The notes under the pieces: generated by a model
The model's database searches: none
Seen by the model: only the letters and a program-made list of their open reading frames with translations
Told to the model about the DNA's origin: nothing
Made by a program: the position numbers and the translations under genes
Shown here: in pieces, positions 53,504 to 62,720 of the stretch
How positions within the stretch are numbered: position 1 is the first letter of the stretch
Layout: each line of letters begins with the position of its first letter
Assembly (NCBI RefSeq): GCF_042651065.1
Contig: NZ_JBHSCH010000001.1
Coordinates: forward strand, 207,136-271,135
DNA: 64,000 nucleotides
Reading direction: 5' to 3'
DNA from: Pseudoroseomonas aestuarii
GTDB taxonomy: Bacteria > Pseudomonadota > Alphaproteobacteria > Acetobacterales > Acetobacteraceae

Positions 53504-54927
53504 GGCTGGCTACCGCCACGGGGGCGGCGGGGCGGGGTAGCCTCGGCGCGGGCGCGCTCCTCGCGCAGGCCGGCCCAGTGCTCCAGCCGTTGCAGGATGC
53601 GCGCCTCGGCGCCGCGCCCGGCGGGGCGGTAGAAGGGCTGCCGCGCCATCCCGTCGGGGAAGTAGTTCTGGCCGCTGAAGCCTTCCGCCTCGTCGTGGTC
53701 GTAGGCATAGCCGGCGCCGTAGCCGAGGCTCTTCATCAGCTTGGTCGGCGCGTTCAGGATATGGGCGGGGGGCATCAGGCTGCCGGTCTCCTTGGCGGCG
53801 CGGCGCGCCTCCTTGTAGGCGACATAGACGGCGTTCGACTTCGGCGCGGTGCCGAGATGCACCACGAGCTGCGCCAGTGCCAGCTCCCCCTCCGGGCTGC
53901 CGAGGCGCTCATAGGTCTCCCAGGCGGCGATGGCGGCGGGCAGGGCGGTGGGGTCGGCCATGCCCACATCCTCGGCGGCAAAGCGCGTCAGGCGGCGGGC
54001 GATGTAGCGCGGGTCCTCGCCGCCCTCCAGCATGCGGGAGAACCAGTAGAGCGCCGCATCGGCGTCCGAGCCGCGCAGCGATTTGTGCAGTGCCGAGATG
54101 AGGTTGTAGTGTTCCTCGCGGTCCTTGTCGTAGAGCGCGGCGCGTTTCGCCAGCAGCGCCGAGAGGCCGGCGGGGTCGAGCGGTGCGGTGCCGGCGGGCA
54201 GGGCCAGGAGCTGCTCGGCCATGTTGAGGATGTAGCGGCCATCGCCATCGGCCATGGCGCGCAGCACGCCGCGCGCCGCCTCGTCCAGCGGCAGGGGGCG
54301 CTCCGACAGTTCCTCGGCGCGGGCGAGCAGGCGCTCCAGCGCCGCATCGTCCAGCCGCTTCAGCACCATCACCTGGCAGCGGGAGAGGATGGCGCCGTTC
54401 AGCGCGAAGGAAGGGTTCTCCGTGGTGGCCCCCACCAGGGTGACGGTGCCGTCCTCCACCACGGGCAAGAAACCGTCCTGCTGGGCGCGGTTGAAGCGGT
54501 GGATCTCGTCGACGAACAGGAGCGTGCCTTGCCCGGAGGTGCGGCGGGCGCGGGCCTCGTCGAAGGCGCGCTTGAGGTCCGCGACGCCGGAGAACACCGC
54601 CGAGAGCGCGGCGAAGCGCAGCCCGGCGGCCTCGGCCAGCAGGCGGGCGATGGTGGTCTTGCCGACGCCGGGCGGCCCCCACAGGATCAGCGAGGCCAGC
54701 GCGCCGCGCTCCAGCATGCGGCTGATGCTGCCCTGCGGGCCGAGCAGGTGCTCCTGGCCCACCACCTCCTCCAGCCGGCGCGGGCGGAGCCGGTCGGCGA
54801 GCGGCCGGGCGGTGTCGGCGGCCTGCGCCTCCGCCGCCTCGGGGCCGGGCGGGGCGGGCGGGCCGCCGAACAGGTCCTCGGCGGGGGCGGGGGCGGCGGC
54901 GGGGCTCGGGGGGCGGCGTGGCGGCAT
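53500..54927 (-). CDS. rarA: Replication-associated recombination protein RarA (MgsA)
   Basis: A 475-residue AAA+ ATPase related to clamp loaders that acts at stalled replication forks. Walker A GPPGVGKTTIARLLAEAAG, Walker B LLFVDEIHRFNRAQQD, the sensor region LVGATTENPSFALN and the C-terminal tetramerisation domain (DADAALYWFSRMLEGGEDPR, IAWETYERLG) are typical. About 45 Pro/Ala-rich residues precede the conserved RLRPRRLEEVVGQEHLLGP. The start at 54927 (MPPRRPPSPAAAP) was chosen over a TTG- or GTG-type extension. It is divergent from alaS. Confidence 0.93.
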   Translation of the reverse strand: MPPRRPPSPAAAPAPAEDLFGGPPAPPGPEAAEAQAADTARPLADRLRPRRLEEVVGQEHLLGPQGSISRMLERGALASLILWGPPGVGKTTIARLLAEAAGLRFAALSAVFSGVADLKRAFDEARARRTSGQGTLLFVDEIHRFNRAQQDGFLPVVEDGTVTLVGATTENPSFALNGAILSRCQVMVLKRLDDAALERLLARAEELSERPLPLDEAARGVLRAMADGDGRYILNMAEQLLALPAGTAPLDPAGLSALLAKRAALYDKDREEHYNLISALHKSLRGSDADAALYWFSRMLEGGEDPRYIARRLTRFAAEDVGMADPTALPAAIAAWETYERLGSPEGELALAQLVVHLGTAPKSNAVYVAYKEARRAAKETGSLMPPAHILNAPTKLMKSLGYGAGYAYDHDEAEGFSGQNYFPDGMARQPFYRPAGRGAEARILQRLEHWAGLREERARAEATPPRRPRGGSQP

Positions 54928-55068
54928 GAGGGGCTTATAACGCCGGGGGCGGGGCGCTGGCTGCCCCGGCCAGGGCATGTCGGCGCTTTTCACCCTCGCC
55001 GCGCCGCGCTACGTCAGCGGCCACGGAATCTCACGCCCATGGCCAGAGCGAAGGCGACAGAGCGGAAT

Positions 55069-57714
55069 ATGACCAGCAGCAACGACATCCGGGCCACCTT
55101 CCTCGATTATTTCGCCCGCAATGGCCACACGGTGGTGGAATCCTCGCCCCTGGTGCCGCGCAACGACCCGACGCTGATGTTCACCAACAGCGGCATGGTG
55201 CAGTTCAAGAACGTCTTCACCGGGCAGGAGAAGCGGCCCTATTCCCGCGCCACCACCGCCCAGAAGTCGGTGCGCGCCGGCGGCAAGCACAACGACCTGG
55301 ACAATGTCGGCTACACCGCCCGGCACCACACCTTCTTCGAGATGCTGGGCAATTTCTCCTTCGGCGACTACTTCAAGGAGCAGGCGATCACCCACGCCTG
55401 GACGCTCCTGACGAAGGATTTCTCCCTGCCGAAGGAGAAGCTGCTGGTCACGGTGTTCTCGGAGGACGAGGACGCCGCCGCGCTGTGGCGCAAGATCGCC
55501 GGCCTGCCGGATGAGCGGATCATCCGCATCCCCACCTCCGACAATTTCTGGCGGATGGGCGACACCGGCCCCTGCGGCCCGTGCTCCGAGATCTTCTACG
55601 ACCATGGCGAGGGCATCCCCGGCGGCCCGCCCGGCAGCCCGGACGAGGATGGGGACCGGTTCATCGAGATCTGGAACCTCGTGTTCATGCAGTATCTCGA
55701 GGAGCCGGCGGGCACCCGCAACCCGCTGCCGCGCCCCTCGATCGACACCGGCATGGGGCTGGAGCGCTTCGCCGCCATCCTGCAGGGCAAGCACGACAAC
55801 TACGACATCGACACCTTCCGCGCGCTGATCCTGGCCTCGGCCGAGGCGACGGGGCAGGCGGCGGACGGGCCGTTCAAGGTGAGCCACCGCGTGGTGGCGG
55901 ACCATCTCCGCTCCGGCGCCTTCCTGATCGCCGATGGCGTGATGCCCTCCAATGAGGGGCGCGGCTACGTGCTGCGCCGCATCCTGCGCCGCGCCATGCG
56001 CCACGCCCACATGATGGGCGCCAAGGAGCCGCTGCTCTACCGCCTGCTGCCCACCCTGGTGCGCCAGATGGGCGCCGCCTATCCCGAGCTGGTGCGCGCC
56101 GAGAGCCTGATCTCCGAGACGCTGAAGCTGGAGGAGAACCGCTTCCGCAGCCTGCTGGAGCGCGGCCTCGGCCTGCTGGCGGAGGAGAGCGACAAGCTCG
56201 GCGACAAGGGCACGCTGCCCGGCGATGTCGCCTTCAAGCTCTACGACACCTACGGCTTCCCGCTCGACCTGACGCAGGACGCGCTGCGCGGCGAGGGCAA
56301 GGCGGTGGACGTGGCCGGCTTCGAGGACGCCATGGCCGAGCAGAAGAAGCGCGCCCGCGCCGCCTGGGCCGGCTCCGGCGAGGCCGCCACCGAGACGCTG
56401 TGGTTCGACCTGAAGGACCGCCTCGGCGCCACCGAGTTCCTCGGCTACTCGACCGAGAGCGCGGAGGGCGAGATCCTCGCCGTGGTCGCCAACGGGGCGG
56501 TGGCGGAAAAGGCGGGGCCGGGCACCGAGGTGGCCGTGCTGCTGAACCAGACCCCCTTCTACGCCGAGAGCGGCGGCCAGGTGGGCGACACCGGCACCAT
56601 CACGGCGGGCGATGGCCTGCGCATCGCGGTGCGGGACACGCAGAAGAAGCTCGGCCTGTTCGTGCATCTCGGCACGGTCGAGGCGGGCGATGCGGCGCCG
56701 GGCAAGGCGGTGGTGGCGGAGCTGGACCACACCCGCCGCGGTGCCATCCGCGCCCACCACTCGGCCACCCACCTGCTGCACGAGGCGCTGCGCCGCCGGC
56801 TCGGCACCCATGTGGCGCAGAAGGGCTCGCTGAACGCGCCGGACCGTCTGCGCTTCGACGTCTCCCAGCCGACGCCGATGCAGGCCGATGACCTCGCCTG
56901 GGTCGAGGCCGAGGTGAATGCCCGCATCCGCGAGAACGCCGAGGTGGTGACGCGGCTGATGACGCCGGAGGCCGCCGTCGAGGCCGGCGCCATGGCGCTG
57001 TTCGGCGAGAAGTATGGCGACGAGGTGCGCGTCGTCGGTATGGGGCATGACCCGGCGGCCACGGAGAAGCACGGCGTCTATTCGCTGGAGCTGTGCGGCG
57101 GCACGCATGTGAAGCGCACCGGCGATATCGGCCTGTTCAAGATCGTGGGGGAGAGCGCCGTCTCGGCCGGCGTGCGGCGGGTGGAGGCGGTGACCGGGGC
57201 TGCCGCGCTCGCCGTCATCGAGGCGGAGCAGCGCATGCTGCGCGAGGCCGCCGCCGCGCTGAAGATCGCCCCCGCCGAGCTGCCGGCGCGCATCGCCGCC
57301 CTGGTGGAGGAGCGCCGCAAGCTGGAGCGCGACGTGGCCGAGCTGCGCAAGAAGCTCGCCACCGGCGGCTCGGACGCCGCCATCGAGGAGGTGGGCGGGC
57401 TGCGCTTCTCCGGCCGCGACCTCGGCGAGGTGCCGCCGCGCGACCTGAAGGGGCTGGCCGAGGCGATCCTGAAGTCCGGCGTCACCGACGTGGTGGCGCT
57501 GCTCTCCACCGCCGAGGGCAAGGCCAGCATCGTCGTCGGCGTGGCCGAGGGCGCCAAGGGCCGCGCCGATGCCGTAGCGCTGGTGCGCGCCGGCAGCGCC
57601 GCCGTGGGCGGCAAGGGCGGCGGCGGCCGGCCGGACATGGCCCAGGCCGGCGGCCCGGAGGCCGGCAAGGCCGCCGAGGCGCTGGCCGCCATCAAGGCCG
57701 CGCTGGCCGGATGA
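55069..57714 (+). CDS. alaS: Alanyl-tRNA synthetase
   Basis: 881 residues, the usual length. The class II core has FLDYFARNGHTVVESSPLVP, FTNSGMVQFKNVFTG and RHHTFFEMLGNFSFGDYFK. The editing domain has the zinc-binding HHSATHLLH near residue 563 and CGGTHVKRTGDIG near residue 676. A helical and C-Ala region ends with the Gly-rich KGGGGRPDMAQAGG. ATG 55069 starts with MTSSNDIRATFLDYF, as in the family. The stop overlaps the next gene's start by four bases. Confidence 0.98.
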   Translation: MTSSNDIRATFLDYFARNGHTVVESSPLVPRNDPTLMFTNSGMVQFKNVFTGQEKRPYSRATTAQKSVRAGGKHNDLDNVGYTARHHTFFEMLGNFSFGDYFKEQAITHAWTLLTKDFSLPKEKLLVTVFSEDEDAAALWRKIAGLPDERIIRIPTSDNFWRMGDTGPCGPCSEIFYDHGEGIPGGPPGSPDEDGDRFIEIWNLVFMQYLEEPAGTRNPLPRPSIDTGMGLERFAAILQGKHDNYDIDTFRALILASAEATGQAADGPFKVSHRVVADHLRSGAFLIADGVMPSNEGRGYVLRRILRRAMRHAHMMGAKEPLLYRLLPTLVRQMGAAYPELVRAESLISETLKLEENRFRSLLERGLGLLAEESDKLGDKGTLPGDVAFKLYDTYGFPLDLTQDALRGEGKAVDVAGFEDAMAEQKKRARAAWAGSGEAATETLWFDLKDRLGATEFLGYSTESAEGEILAVVANGAVAEKAGPGTEVAVLLNQTPFYAESGGQVGDTGTITAGDGLRIAVRDTQKKLGLFVHLGTVEAGDAAPGKAVVAELDHTRRGAIRAHHSATHLLHEALRRRLGTHVAQKGSLNAPDRLRFDVSQPTPMQADDLAWVEAEVNARIRENAEVVTRLMTPEAAVEAGAMALFGEKYGDEVRVVGMGHDPAATEKHGVYSLELCGGTHVKRTGDIGLFKIVGESAVSAGVRRVEAVTGAAALAVIEAEQRMLREAAAALKIAPAELPARIAALVEERRKLERDVAELRKKLATGGSDAAIEEVGGLRFSGRDLGEVPPRDLKGLAEAILKSGVTDVVALLSTAEGKASIVVGVAEGAKGRADAVALVRAGSAAVGGKGGGGRPDMAQAGGPEAGKAAEALAAIKAALAG

Positions 57715-58820
57715 GCGCGGAGGCGCAGGGCGTGGCGCGGGGCGTGGCGCGGGGCGTGGCGCGCTGCCGCGCCCGCGACCTCGGCCTGCGCCCGGGGATC
57801 TTCCCGCCCGGGGCGCTGAACGCCATCACCGACGTGGCGGGCGTGCTGGTGGGGCAGGTGACGCGGATCGAGGGGGAGTTCATCCGCACCGGCGTCACCG
57901 CCATTCGCCCGCATGGTGGCAACCTCTTTCGCGAGCGGGTGCCGGCGGGGTTGGCCACGATCAACGGCTTCGGCAAGCTGGCCGGTGCCACCCAATTGCA
58001 GGAGCTGGGTGAGCTGGAATCGCCGCTCGTGCTGGTCAACACCCTGTCGGTCGGCCGCGCCGTCGAGGCTGTGGTGGACTGGACGCTGGCGCAGCCCGGC
58101 AACGAGGCGGTGCTCTCGGTCAACGCCGTGGTGGGCGAGACCAATGACGGGCGGCTGAACGACATCCGCGCACGTGGCCTGGAGGCCGCGGACGTGCGGG
58201 CGGCGCTGGAGCAGGCGGCGCCCGGCCCGGTGGCGGAGGGCAGCGTCGGCGCCGGCACCGGCACCATGTCCTTCGGCTGGAAGGGCGGCATCGGCACGGC
58301 CTCGCGGGTGCTGCCGGCGGCGCTGGGCGGCTTCACCCTCGGCGCGCTGGTGCAGAGCAACTATGGCGGCGCGCTGCTGATGGACGGCCACCGCGTCGGC
58401 GAGGCACTGGGCCGCTTCTACCTGCGCGAACATGCCGATCAGGGCGACGCCGACGGTTCGGTGATGGTGGCGATCGCCACCGATGCGCCGCTTTCGGACC
58501 GCAACCTGGAGCGCCTCGCGCTGCGCGCCATGGCCGGGCTGGCCCGCACCGGCGCCGCCTTTTCGGACGGCTCGGGCGACTACGCCATCGCCTTCTCCAC
58601 CCATCCCGGCGTGCGGCGGCCCCAGCCGCGCTACGAGGACTGGCCGAACGAGCGCATGTCCTCGCTTTTCGTGGCCGCCATCGAGGCGGTGGAGGAGGCG
58701 GTGCTGAACTCCCTCACCATGGCCACCACGGTGGAGAGCCGCGACCCGCTGACGCGGCGGAAACGCAAGGGCGAGGCAATCGACCTCGACGCCGTGCGGG
58801 CGGTGCTGGCGCGCGGCTGA
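57711..58820 (+). CDS. P1-family (DmpA/BapA-type) aminopeptidase
   Basis: A 369-residue Ntn-type hydrolase precursor of MEROPS family S58. The likely self-cleavage site is between Gly249 and Ser250 in DADGSVMVAIATDAPLSDRN, matching the Gly-Ser junction of DmpA. Other family regions are LGLRPGIFPPGALNAITDVA, SVNAVVGETNDGRLNDIRAR and GAGTGTMSFGWKGGIGTASR. Members cleave N-terminal D- or beta-amino acids from peptides. The N-terminus contains a triple GVAR repeat encoded by a 12-bp tandem repeat. It overlaps the alaS stop by four bases. Confidence 0.9.
   Translation: MSAEAQGVARGVARGVARCRARDLGLRPGIFPPGALNAITDVAGVLVGQVTRIEGEFIRTGVTAIRPHGGNLFRERVPAGLATINGFGKLAGATQLQELGELESPLVLVNTLSVGRAVEAVVDWTLAQPGNEAVLSVNAVVGETNDGRLNDIRARGLEAADVRAALEQAAPGPVAEGSVGAGTGTMSFGWKGGIGTASRVLPAALGGFTLGALVQSNYGGALLMDGHRVGEALGRFYLREHADQGDADGSVMVAIATDAPLSDRNLERLALRAMAGLARTGAAFSDGSGDYAIAFSTHPGVRRPQPRYEDWPNERMSSLFVAAIEAVEEAVLNSLTMATTVESRDPLTRRKRKGEAIDLDAVRAVLARG
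57729..57763 (+). repeat. 12-bp tandem repeat inside the P1 peptidase gene
   Basis: GGCGTGGCGCGG is repeated almost three times (35 of 36 bases). It encodes GVAR repeats near residues 7-18. Copy changes would stay in frame. Confidence 0.85.
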
Positions 58821-58880
58821 GCGGCGCAACCCGGCGGGGCCGGCCCGGTTGCCTCCTGCTCACGGAACTGGAGGCACGCC

Positions 58881-59075
58881 ATGCTCACCCGCACCGTCGA
58901 CTGCCCTGTCGCCCTGCGCGCCGACCCCAGCCTGGCGCAGAGCTACAAGGGCCGGGATGTCACCATCACCGTGGCCAAGGGGCAGCCGCCCAGGCTTGTC
59001 ATCACGGCACCGGACGAGGCGGCACTCGACCAGGTGGAGGTCTGGCTGGCGCAGATGGACACGCCGGCCGACTGA
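58881..59075 (+). CDS. Small hypothetical protein
   Basis: A 64-residue protein (MLTRTVDCPVALRADPSLAQ, YKGRDVTITVAKGQPPRLVI, ALDQVEVWLAQMDTPAD) with a likely beta-beta-alpha layout and no signal peptide. A good ribosome site, CTGGAGG, lies eight bases before ATG 58881. It stands alone between the peptidase and the glycosyltransferase and is followed by a strong hairpin. No family was recognised. Confidence 0.6.
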   Translation: MLTRTVDCPVALRADPSLAQSYKGRDVTITVAKGQPPRLVITAPDEAALDQVEVWLAQMDTPAD

Positions 59076-59084
59076 AGCCGAAAG

Positions 59085-59114
59085 GGCCCAGGGGGGAAAA
59101 ATCCTCCCTGGGCC
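59085..59114. terminator. Hairpin after the small hypothetical gene
   Basis: A 13-bp stem with one G-T pair: GGCCCAGGG / CCCTGGGCC at the base and GGGA / TCCT above. A short A-rich loop, but no T-tract after the stem on the plus strand. Confidence 0.5.
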
Positions 59115-59269
59115 ACGCCCTCCGCGCATTCCGGTAACAGGCCGGATCAAAAACAAGAATCTGCGGGGAAAACCCATCCGAGGATCGGGGATCGGACACG
59201 CAATCGGCATTTGACGCTGCGCCGGAGCCTTCGCAGTAAGTCCGGCAGTTGCAGCAGACAAGGCGGTTC

Positions 59270-60313
59270 ATGTCCTCCGATCGTCCCCTCGCCGCCCTCC
59301 CGCTCGTCGCCATCGCCGTGCCCGTGCTGAACGAGGAGCACTACATCGCCGACTGCCTGGCCTCGCTGCTGACGCAGGGCGATGGCTACCGGCTGGAGGT
59401 CCTGGTGCTCGATGGCGGCAGCACCGACCGCACGCGGGAAATCGTGGCCGGCATCCAGCTCCGCCACCCCGAGGTGCGGCTGCTGCACAACCCCGCCCGG
59501 CTGCAATCCGCCGCGGTGAACCAGGCGGCGCGCGAGGCCAGCCCCGAGGCGCGCATCCTGCTGCGGGCCGATGCCCATGCCTGGTATCCGCCGGGCTTCG
59601 TCACCCGCGTCTGCCAGTGCCTCGAGGCGCGGACCGGCCCCTCCGCCGGCGCCACCTCCGTGGTGGTGCCGATGAAGACGGAAGGCCATGCCGGGATGCA
59701 GCGGGCCATCGCGCTGGCGCAGAACAGCAAGCTCGGCAATGGCGGCTCGGCGCACCGCGCGGGCGGCGTCTCGGGCTGGGTGGACCATGGCCACCACGCC
59801 GCCTTCAACCGCGACTTCTTCCGCTCCATCGGCGGCTATGACGAGGCCTTCACCCACAACGAGGACGCCGAGCTGGACCACCGCGCCCACCTCGCGGGCG
59901 GCAAGGTGTGGATGTGCCGGGAGGCGCCCGTCACCTACTACCCGCGCAAGGACCTGCCCTCTCTGGCGCGGCAGTACATGAAGCACGGGGCGGGGCGCGC
60001 CCGCACCCTGATGAAGCACGGGCTGCGCCCCCGCCCGCGCCAGATGGCGCCGGTTGCGGCGCTGCTGGGCTGCGCCGGCGCCGTGCTGCTGGCGCCGTTC
60101 TGGCCGCCCTTCCTGTTCATCCCGCTGGCCTATGCGCTGCTCTGCCTGGGCTGGGGCGCGGCGCAGGCGGCGAAGGCGCGCGACCTCTCGCTGCTGCCCG
60201 TGGGGCTGGCGGTGATGACCATGCACCTGGCCTGGGGCTTCGGCTTCCTGCGCGGCGCGTGGCGCCACCGCCGCGACAGGATGCCGCCCCAGCCTCAGCG
60301 CCCGACCGCGTAG
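59270..60313 (+). CDS. Membrane-associated family 2 glycosyltransferase (ExoA-like)
   Basis: 347 residues. The GT-A domain shows AVPVLNEEHYIADCLASLLT, VLVLDGGSTDRTREIVAG, ILLRADAHAWYPPGFVTRVC and a catalytic-site stretch FTHNEDAELDHRAHLAGG. C-terminal hydrophobic segments (ALLGCAGAVLLAPFWPPFLF and LPVGLAVMTMHLAWGF) anchor it in the inner membrane. This layout matches ExoA-type enzymes of exopolysaccharide synthesis. The sugar and acceptor are unknown, and no other polysaccharide gene is nearby. Its 3' end overlaps the convergent ggt gene by 19 bases. Confidence 0.87.
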   Translation: MSSDRPLAALPLVAIAVPVLNEEHYIADCLASLLTQGDGYRLEVLVLDGGSTDRTREIVAGIQLRHPEVRLLHNPARLQSAAVNQAAREASPEARILLRADAHAWYPPGFVTRVCQCLEARTGPSAGATSVVVPMKTEGHAGMQRAIALAQNSKLGNGGSAHRAGGVSGWVDHGHHAAFNRDFFRSIGGYDEAFTHNEDAELDHRAHLAGGKVWMCREAPVTYYPRKDLPSLARQYMKHGAGRARTLMKHGLRPRPRQMAPVAALLGCAGAVLLAPFWPPFLFIPLAYALLCLGWGAAQAAKARDLSLLPVGLAVMTMHLAWGFGFLRGAWRHRRDRMPPQPQRPTA

Positions 60314-62079
60314 CCCTGCATGCCGCGCGGGTTGGCGCCCGCGAAGATCTGCCCGTCCGGCTCCTGCCGGACGGCGGAGAGGCGGCCTTCCGACCAGTCG
60401 CCGCCCAGCTCGGCGCGGTGGCCGCGCGCCAGCAGGTCCTGCAGCACCTCGGGGGCGTAGCGGCCTTCCAGCACCACCTTGCCCGGGCGCGCCACGCGCG
60501 GCCAGAAGCTGGAGGGCCAGTGCTCCGTGTGGAAGGCCGGCGCGTCGATCGCCTGCTGGATGTTCAGCCCGTGGTTCAGCATCCGCGCCAGCATGATGGG
60601 CTGCCACTGGTCCTGCTGCTCGCCGCCCGGCGTGCCGAAGGCCATCCAGGGGCGGCCGTCGCGCAGCGCCATGCCGGGGGAGAGGGTGGTGCGCGGCCGC
60701 TTGCCGGGCTTCAGCCCGTTCGGCAGGCTCTCGTCCAGCCAGAACATCTGGCCGCGCGTGCCAAGGCAGAAGCCGAGCCCCGGAATGGCCGGCGAGGATT
60801 GCAGCCAGCCGCCCGAGGGCGTGGCCGAGACCATGTTGCCCCACTTGTCGATGACATCGACATGGCAGGTGTCGGCGCCCGAGACGCCGAGGCGGGAGAC
60901 GGTGGGCTCCCCCGCGCCGGCAGCGGCGCCCAGCAGGGCGGCGCGCGATTCGGCCGCATGGTCCACCCAGCCCGCATGGCCGGGGATGCTGCCGGGGCGC
61001 AGCTCCATCTGCGCGTCCGGCGTCAGCAGCGCGCGGCGCCCGGCGGTGTAGGCCTCGGAGAGCAGCGTCTCCATCGGCACGTCGGTGAAATCCGGGTCGC
61101 CGTAGAAGGCCTCGCGGTCGGCGAAGGCGAGCTTCATCGCCTCCACCACATGGTGCGCGAACTCTGCGCCCACCGGGTCCATGGCGGCGAGGTCGAAGCC
61201 GGCGAGGATCGCCATGGTCTGCAGCATGGCCGGGCCCTGGCTCCAGGGGCCGCATTTCAGCAGGGTGGTGCCGCGGTAGTCATAGGCCAGCGGCGCCTCG
61301 ACGGGGGCGCGCCAGCGCGCCATGTCGTCGCCCGTCAGCACGCCGCGGTGGCGGCGGCCGGAGGCGTCCAGCGCCTCGGTGCCGCGGCAGAAGCGGTCGA
61401 TCGCCTCGGCGACGAAGCCCTCGTACCAGGCGCGGCGCGCGGCATCGATCTGCGCCACGCGGTCCGGCCCGGCGGCGGCGGCCTCGCGCAGCACGCGGGC
61501 ATAGGTGGCGGCCAGCTCCGGGTTGCGCCACAGCTTGCCGGCGCGCGGGCCGCCATCGCGCAGCCACAGCGCGGCGGAGGTCGGCCATTCCTGCTCGAAG
61601 AGCGGCCGCACGCTCTCCACCGTGGCGGCGATGCGCGGCACGTAGTGGATGCCGCGCTCGGCATAGCCGATGGCGAATTCCAGAACGTCGGCCAGGGTCC
61701 AGGTGCCCCAGTCGCGCAGCATGGTGGCCCAGGCGTCGAAGGCGCCGGGCACCATGGCGGGCAGCAGACCGGTGCCGGGGATCAGGTCGAGCCCCAGCCC
61801 CTCCTTCACATGCGCCACCGTCAGCCCGGCCGGCGCCGGCCCCTGGCCGCAGATGACGTGCTGCGTGCCGGCCCTGGCGTCATGGATGATGATGGGGCAG
61901 TCGCCCAGCGGGCCGTTCAGGTGCGGCTCGGCCACCTGGAGGGTGAAGCCGGCGGCGGCGGCGGCGTCGAAGGCGTTGCCGCCGCGCTCCAGCACCGCCA
62001 TGGCCACCTGGCTGGCGATCCAGTGGGTGCTGCCGACCGCCCCGAAGGTGGCGGCGATCTCGGGGCGGGTCGTGAACAT
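60295..62079 (-). CDS. Gamma-glutamyltransferase-family protein
   Basis: A 594-residue Ntn hydrolase precursor. The N-terminal part has FGAVGSTHWIASQVAMAVLE and GGNAFDAAAAAGFTLQVAEP. The expected nucleophile is the Thr near residue 400 in SGADTCHVDVIDKWGNMVSA, where self-cleavage would create the small subunit. That subunit has RPRTTLSPGMALRDG and MAFGTPGGEQQDQWQPIML. No signal peptide is seen, so unlike classical periplasmic enzymes it may be cytoplasmic. Such proteins hydrolyse gamma-glutamyl compounds or cephalosporin-type side chains. The Thr-Cys-His order departs from the usual Thr-Thr-His/Ser-His motif. Confidence 0.86.
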   Translation of the reverse strand: MFTTRPEIAATFGAVGSTHWIASQVAMAVLERGGNAFDAAAAAGFTLQVAEPHLNGPLGDCPIIIHDARAGTQHVICGQGPAPAGLTVAHVKEGLGLDLIPGTGLLPAMVPGAFDAWATMLRDWGTWTLADVLEFAIGYAERGIHYVPRIAATVESVRPLFEQEWPTSAALWLRDGGPRAGKLWRNPELAATYARVLREAAAAGPDRVAQIDAARRAWYEGFVAEAIDRFCRGTEALDASGRRHRGVLTGDDMARWRAPVEAPLAYDYRGTTLLKCGPWSQGPAMLQTMAILAGFDLAAMDPVGAEFAHHVVEAMKLAFADREAFYGDPDFTDVPMETLLSEAYTAGRRALLTPDAQMELRPGSIPGHAGWVDHAAESRAALLGAAAGAGEPTVSRLGVSGADTCHVDVIDKWGNMVSATPSGGWLQSSPAIPGLGFCLGTRGQMFWLDESLPNGLKPGKRPRTTLSPGMALRDGRPWMAFGTPGGEQQDQWQPIMLARMLNHGLNIQQAIDAPAFHTEHWPSSFWPRVARPGKVVLEGRYAPEVLQDLLARGHRAELGGDWSEGRLSAVRQEPDGQIFAGANPRGMQGYAVGR

Positions 62080-62165
62080 TTCATGGCCTCCGGGCGGGGG
62101 TGCTTGCGCCCTGCTGATTGCGCGCCGAAAAGCGTCGGGTCAACCGGGGGAGGCAGGGCAGCGCG

Positions 62166-62720
62166 ATGGCGGGCAGTCTGGTGACGGTGGTGGGCGCCTC
62201 GGGCGCGGGGAAGGACACGCTGCTCGGCGCCGCGCGGGCGGCGCTGTCGGCCGATCCGCGCTTCGTCTTCGCGCGGCGGGTCATCACCCGCCCGGCCGAG
62301 GCGCAGGACCATCCGGGCGCCGAGGACCACCGGCCGATGAGCGAGGCCGAGTTCGGGGCGGCGCGGGCCAGCGGCGCCTTCGCGCTGCACTGGCAGGCGC
62401 ACGGGCTGCACTACGGCATCCCCCGCATCGTCGAGCGCGACCTGGCGCAGGGGCGGGTGGTGGTGGCCAACCTCTCCCGCACCGTGCTGGCCGAGGCCGC
62501 CGCGCGCTACCGCCTGCGCGTGCTGCTGGTGACGGCGCCGCCCGCCGTGCTGGCGGCGCGGCTGGCCGGGCGCGGGCGGGAGGGCGCGGCCGAGATCGCG
62601 CTGCGCCTCAGCCGCGCCGCGCCGCTGCCCGAGGGGCTCGACGTGGTGGAGGTGGCGAACGACACCACCCCGGAGGAAGGCGCGGCGCGGCTGCTGGCGG
62701 CGCTGCGCGCGACGGCCTGA
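62166..62720 (+). CDS. phnN: Ribose 1,5-bisphosphate phosphokinase PhnN
   Basis: A 184-residue P-loop kinase related to guanylate kinase. It has the P-loop VGASGAGKDTLLGAA, RRVITRPAEAQDHPGAEDH, FALHWQAHGLHYGIPRIVER and LLVTAPPAVLAARLAGRGR. It converts ribose 1,5-bisphosphate to PRPP, the last step of the C-P lyase phosphonate pathway. It stands alone here: no phnGHIJKLM genes are in the window. The start at 62166 is the MAGSLVTVV directly before the P-loop. Its stop lies in the first unit of a 14-bp tandem repeat. Confidence 0.9.
   Translation: MAGSLVTVVGASGAGKDTLLGAARAALSADPRFVFARRVITRPAEAQDHPGAEDHRPMSEAEFGAARASGAFALHWQAHGLHYGIPRIVERDLAQGRVVVANLSRTVLAEAAARYRLRVLLVTAPPAVLAARLAGRGREGAAEIALRLSRAAPLPEGLDVVEVANDTTPEEGAARLLAALRATA

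Noticed and set aside
53578..55068. Very long open frame running antisense through rarA into alaS
   Set aside because: The frame is open only because the DNA is GC-rich. Its translation antisense to rarA shows no family likeness, and alaS begins properly at 55069.
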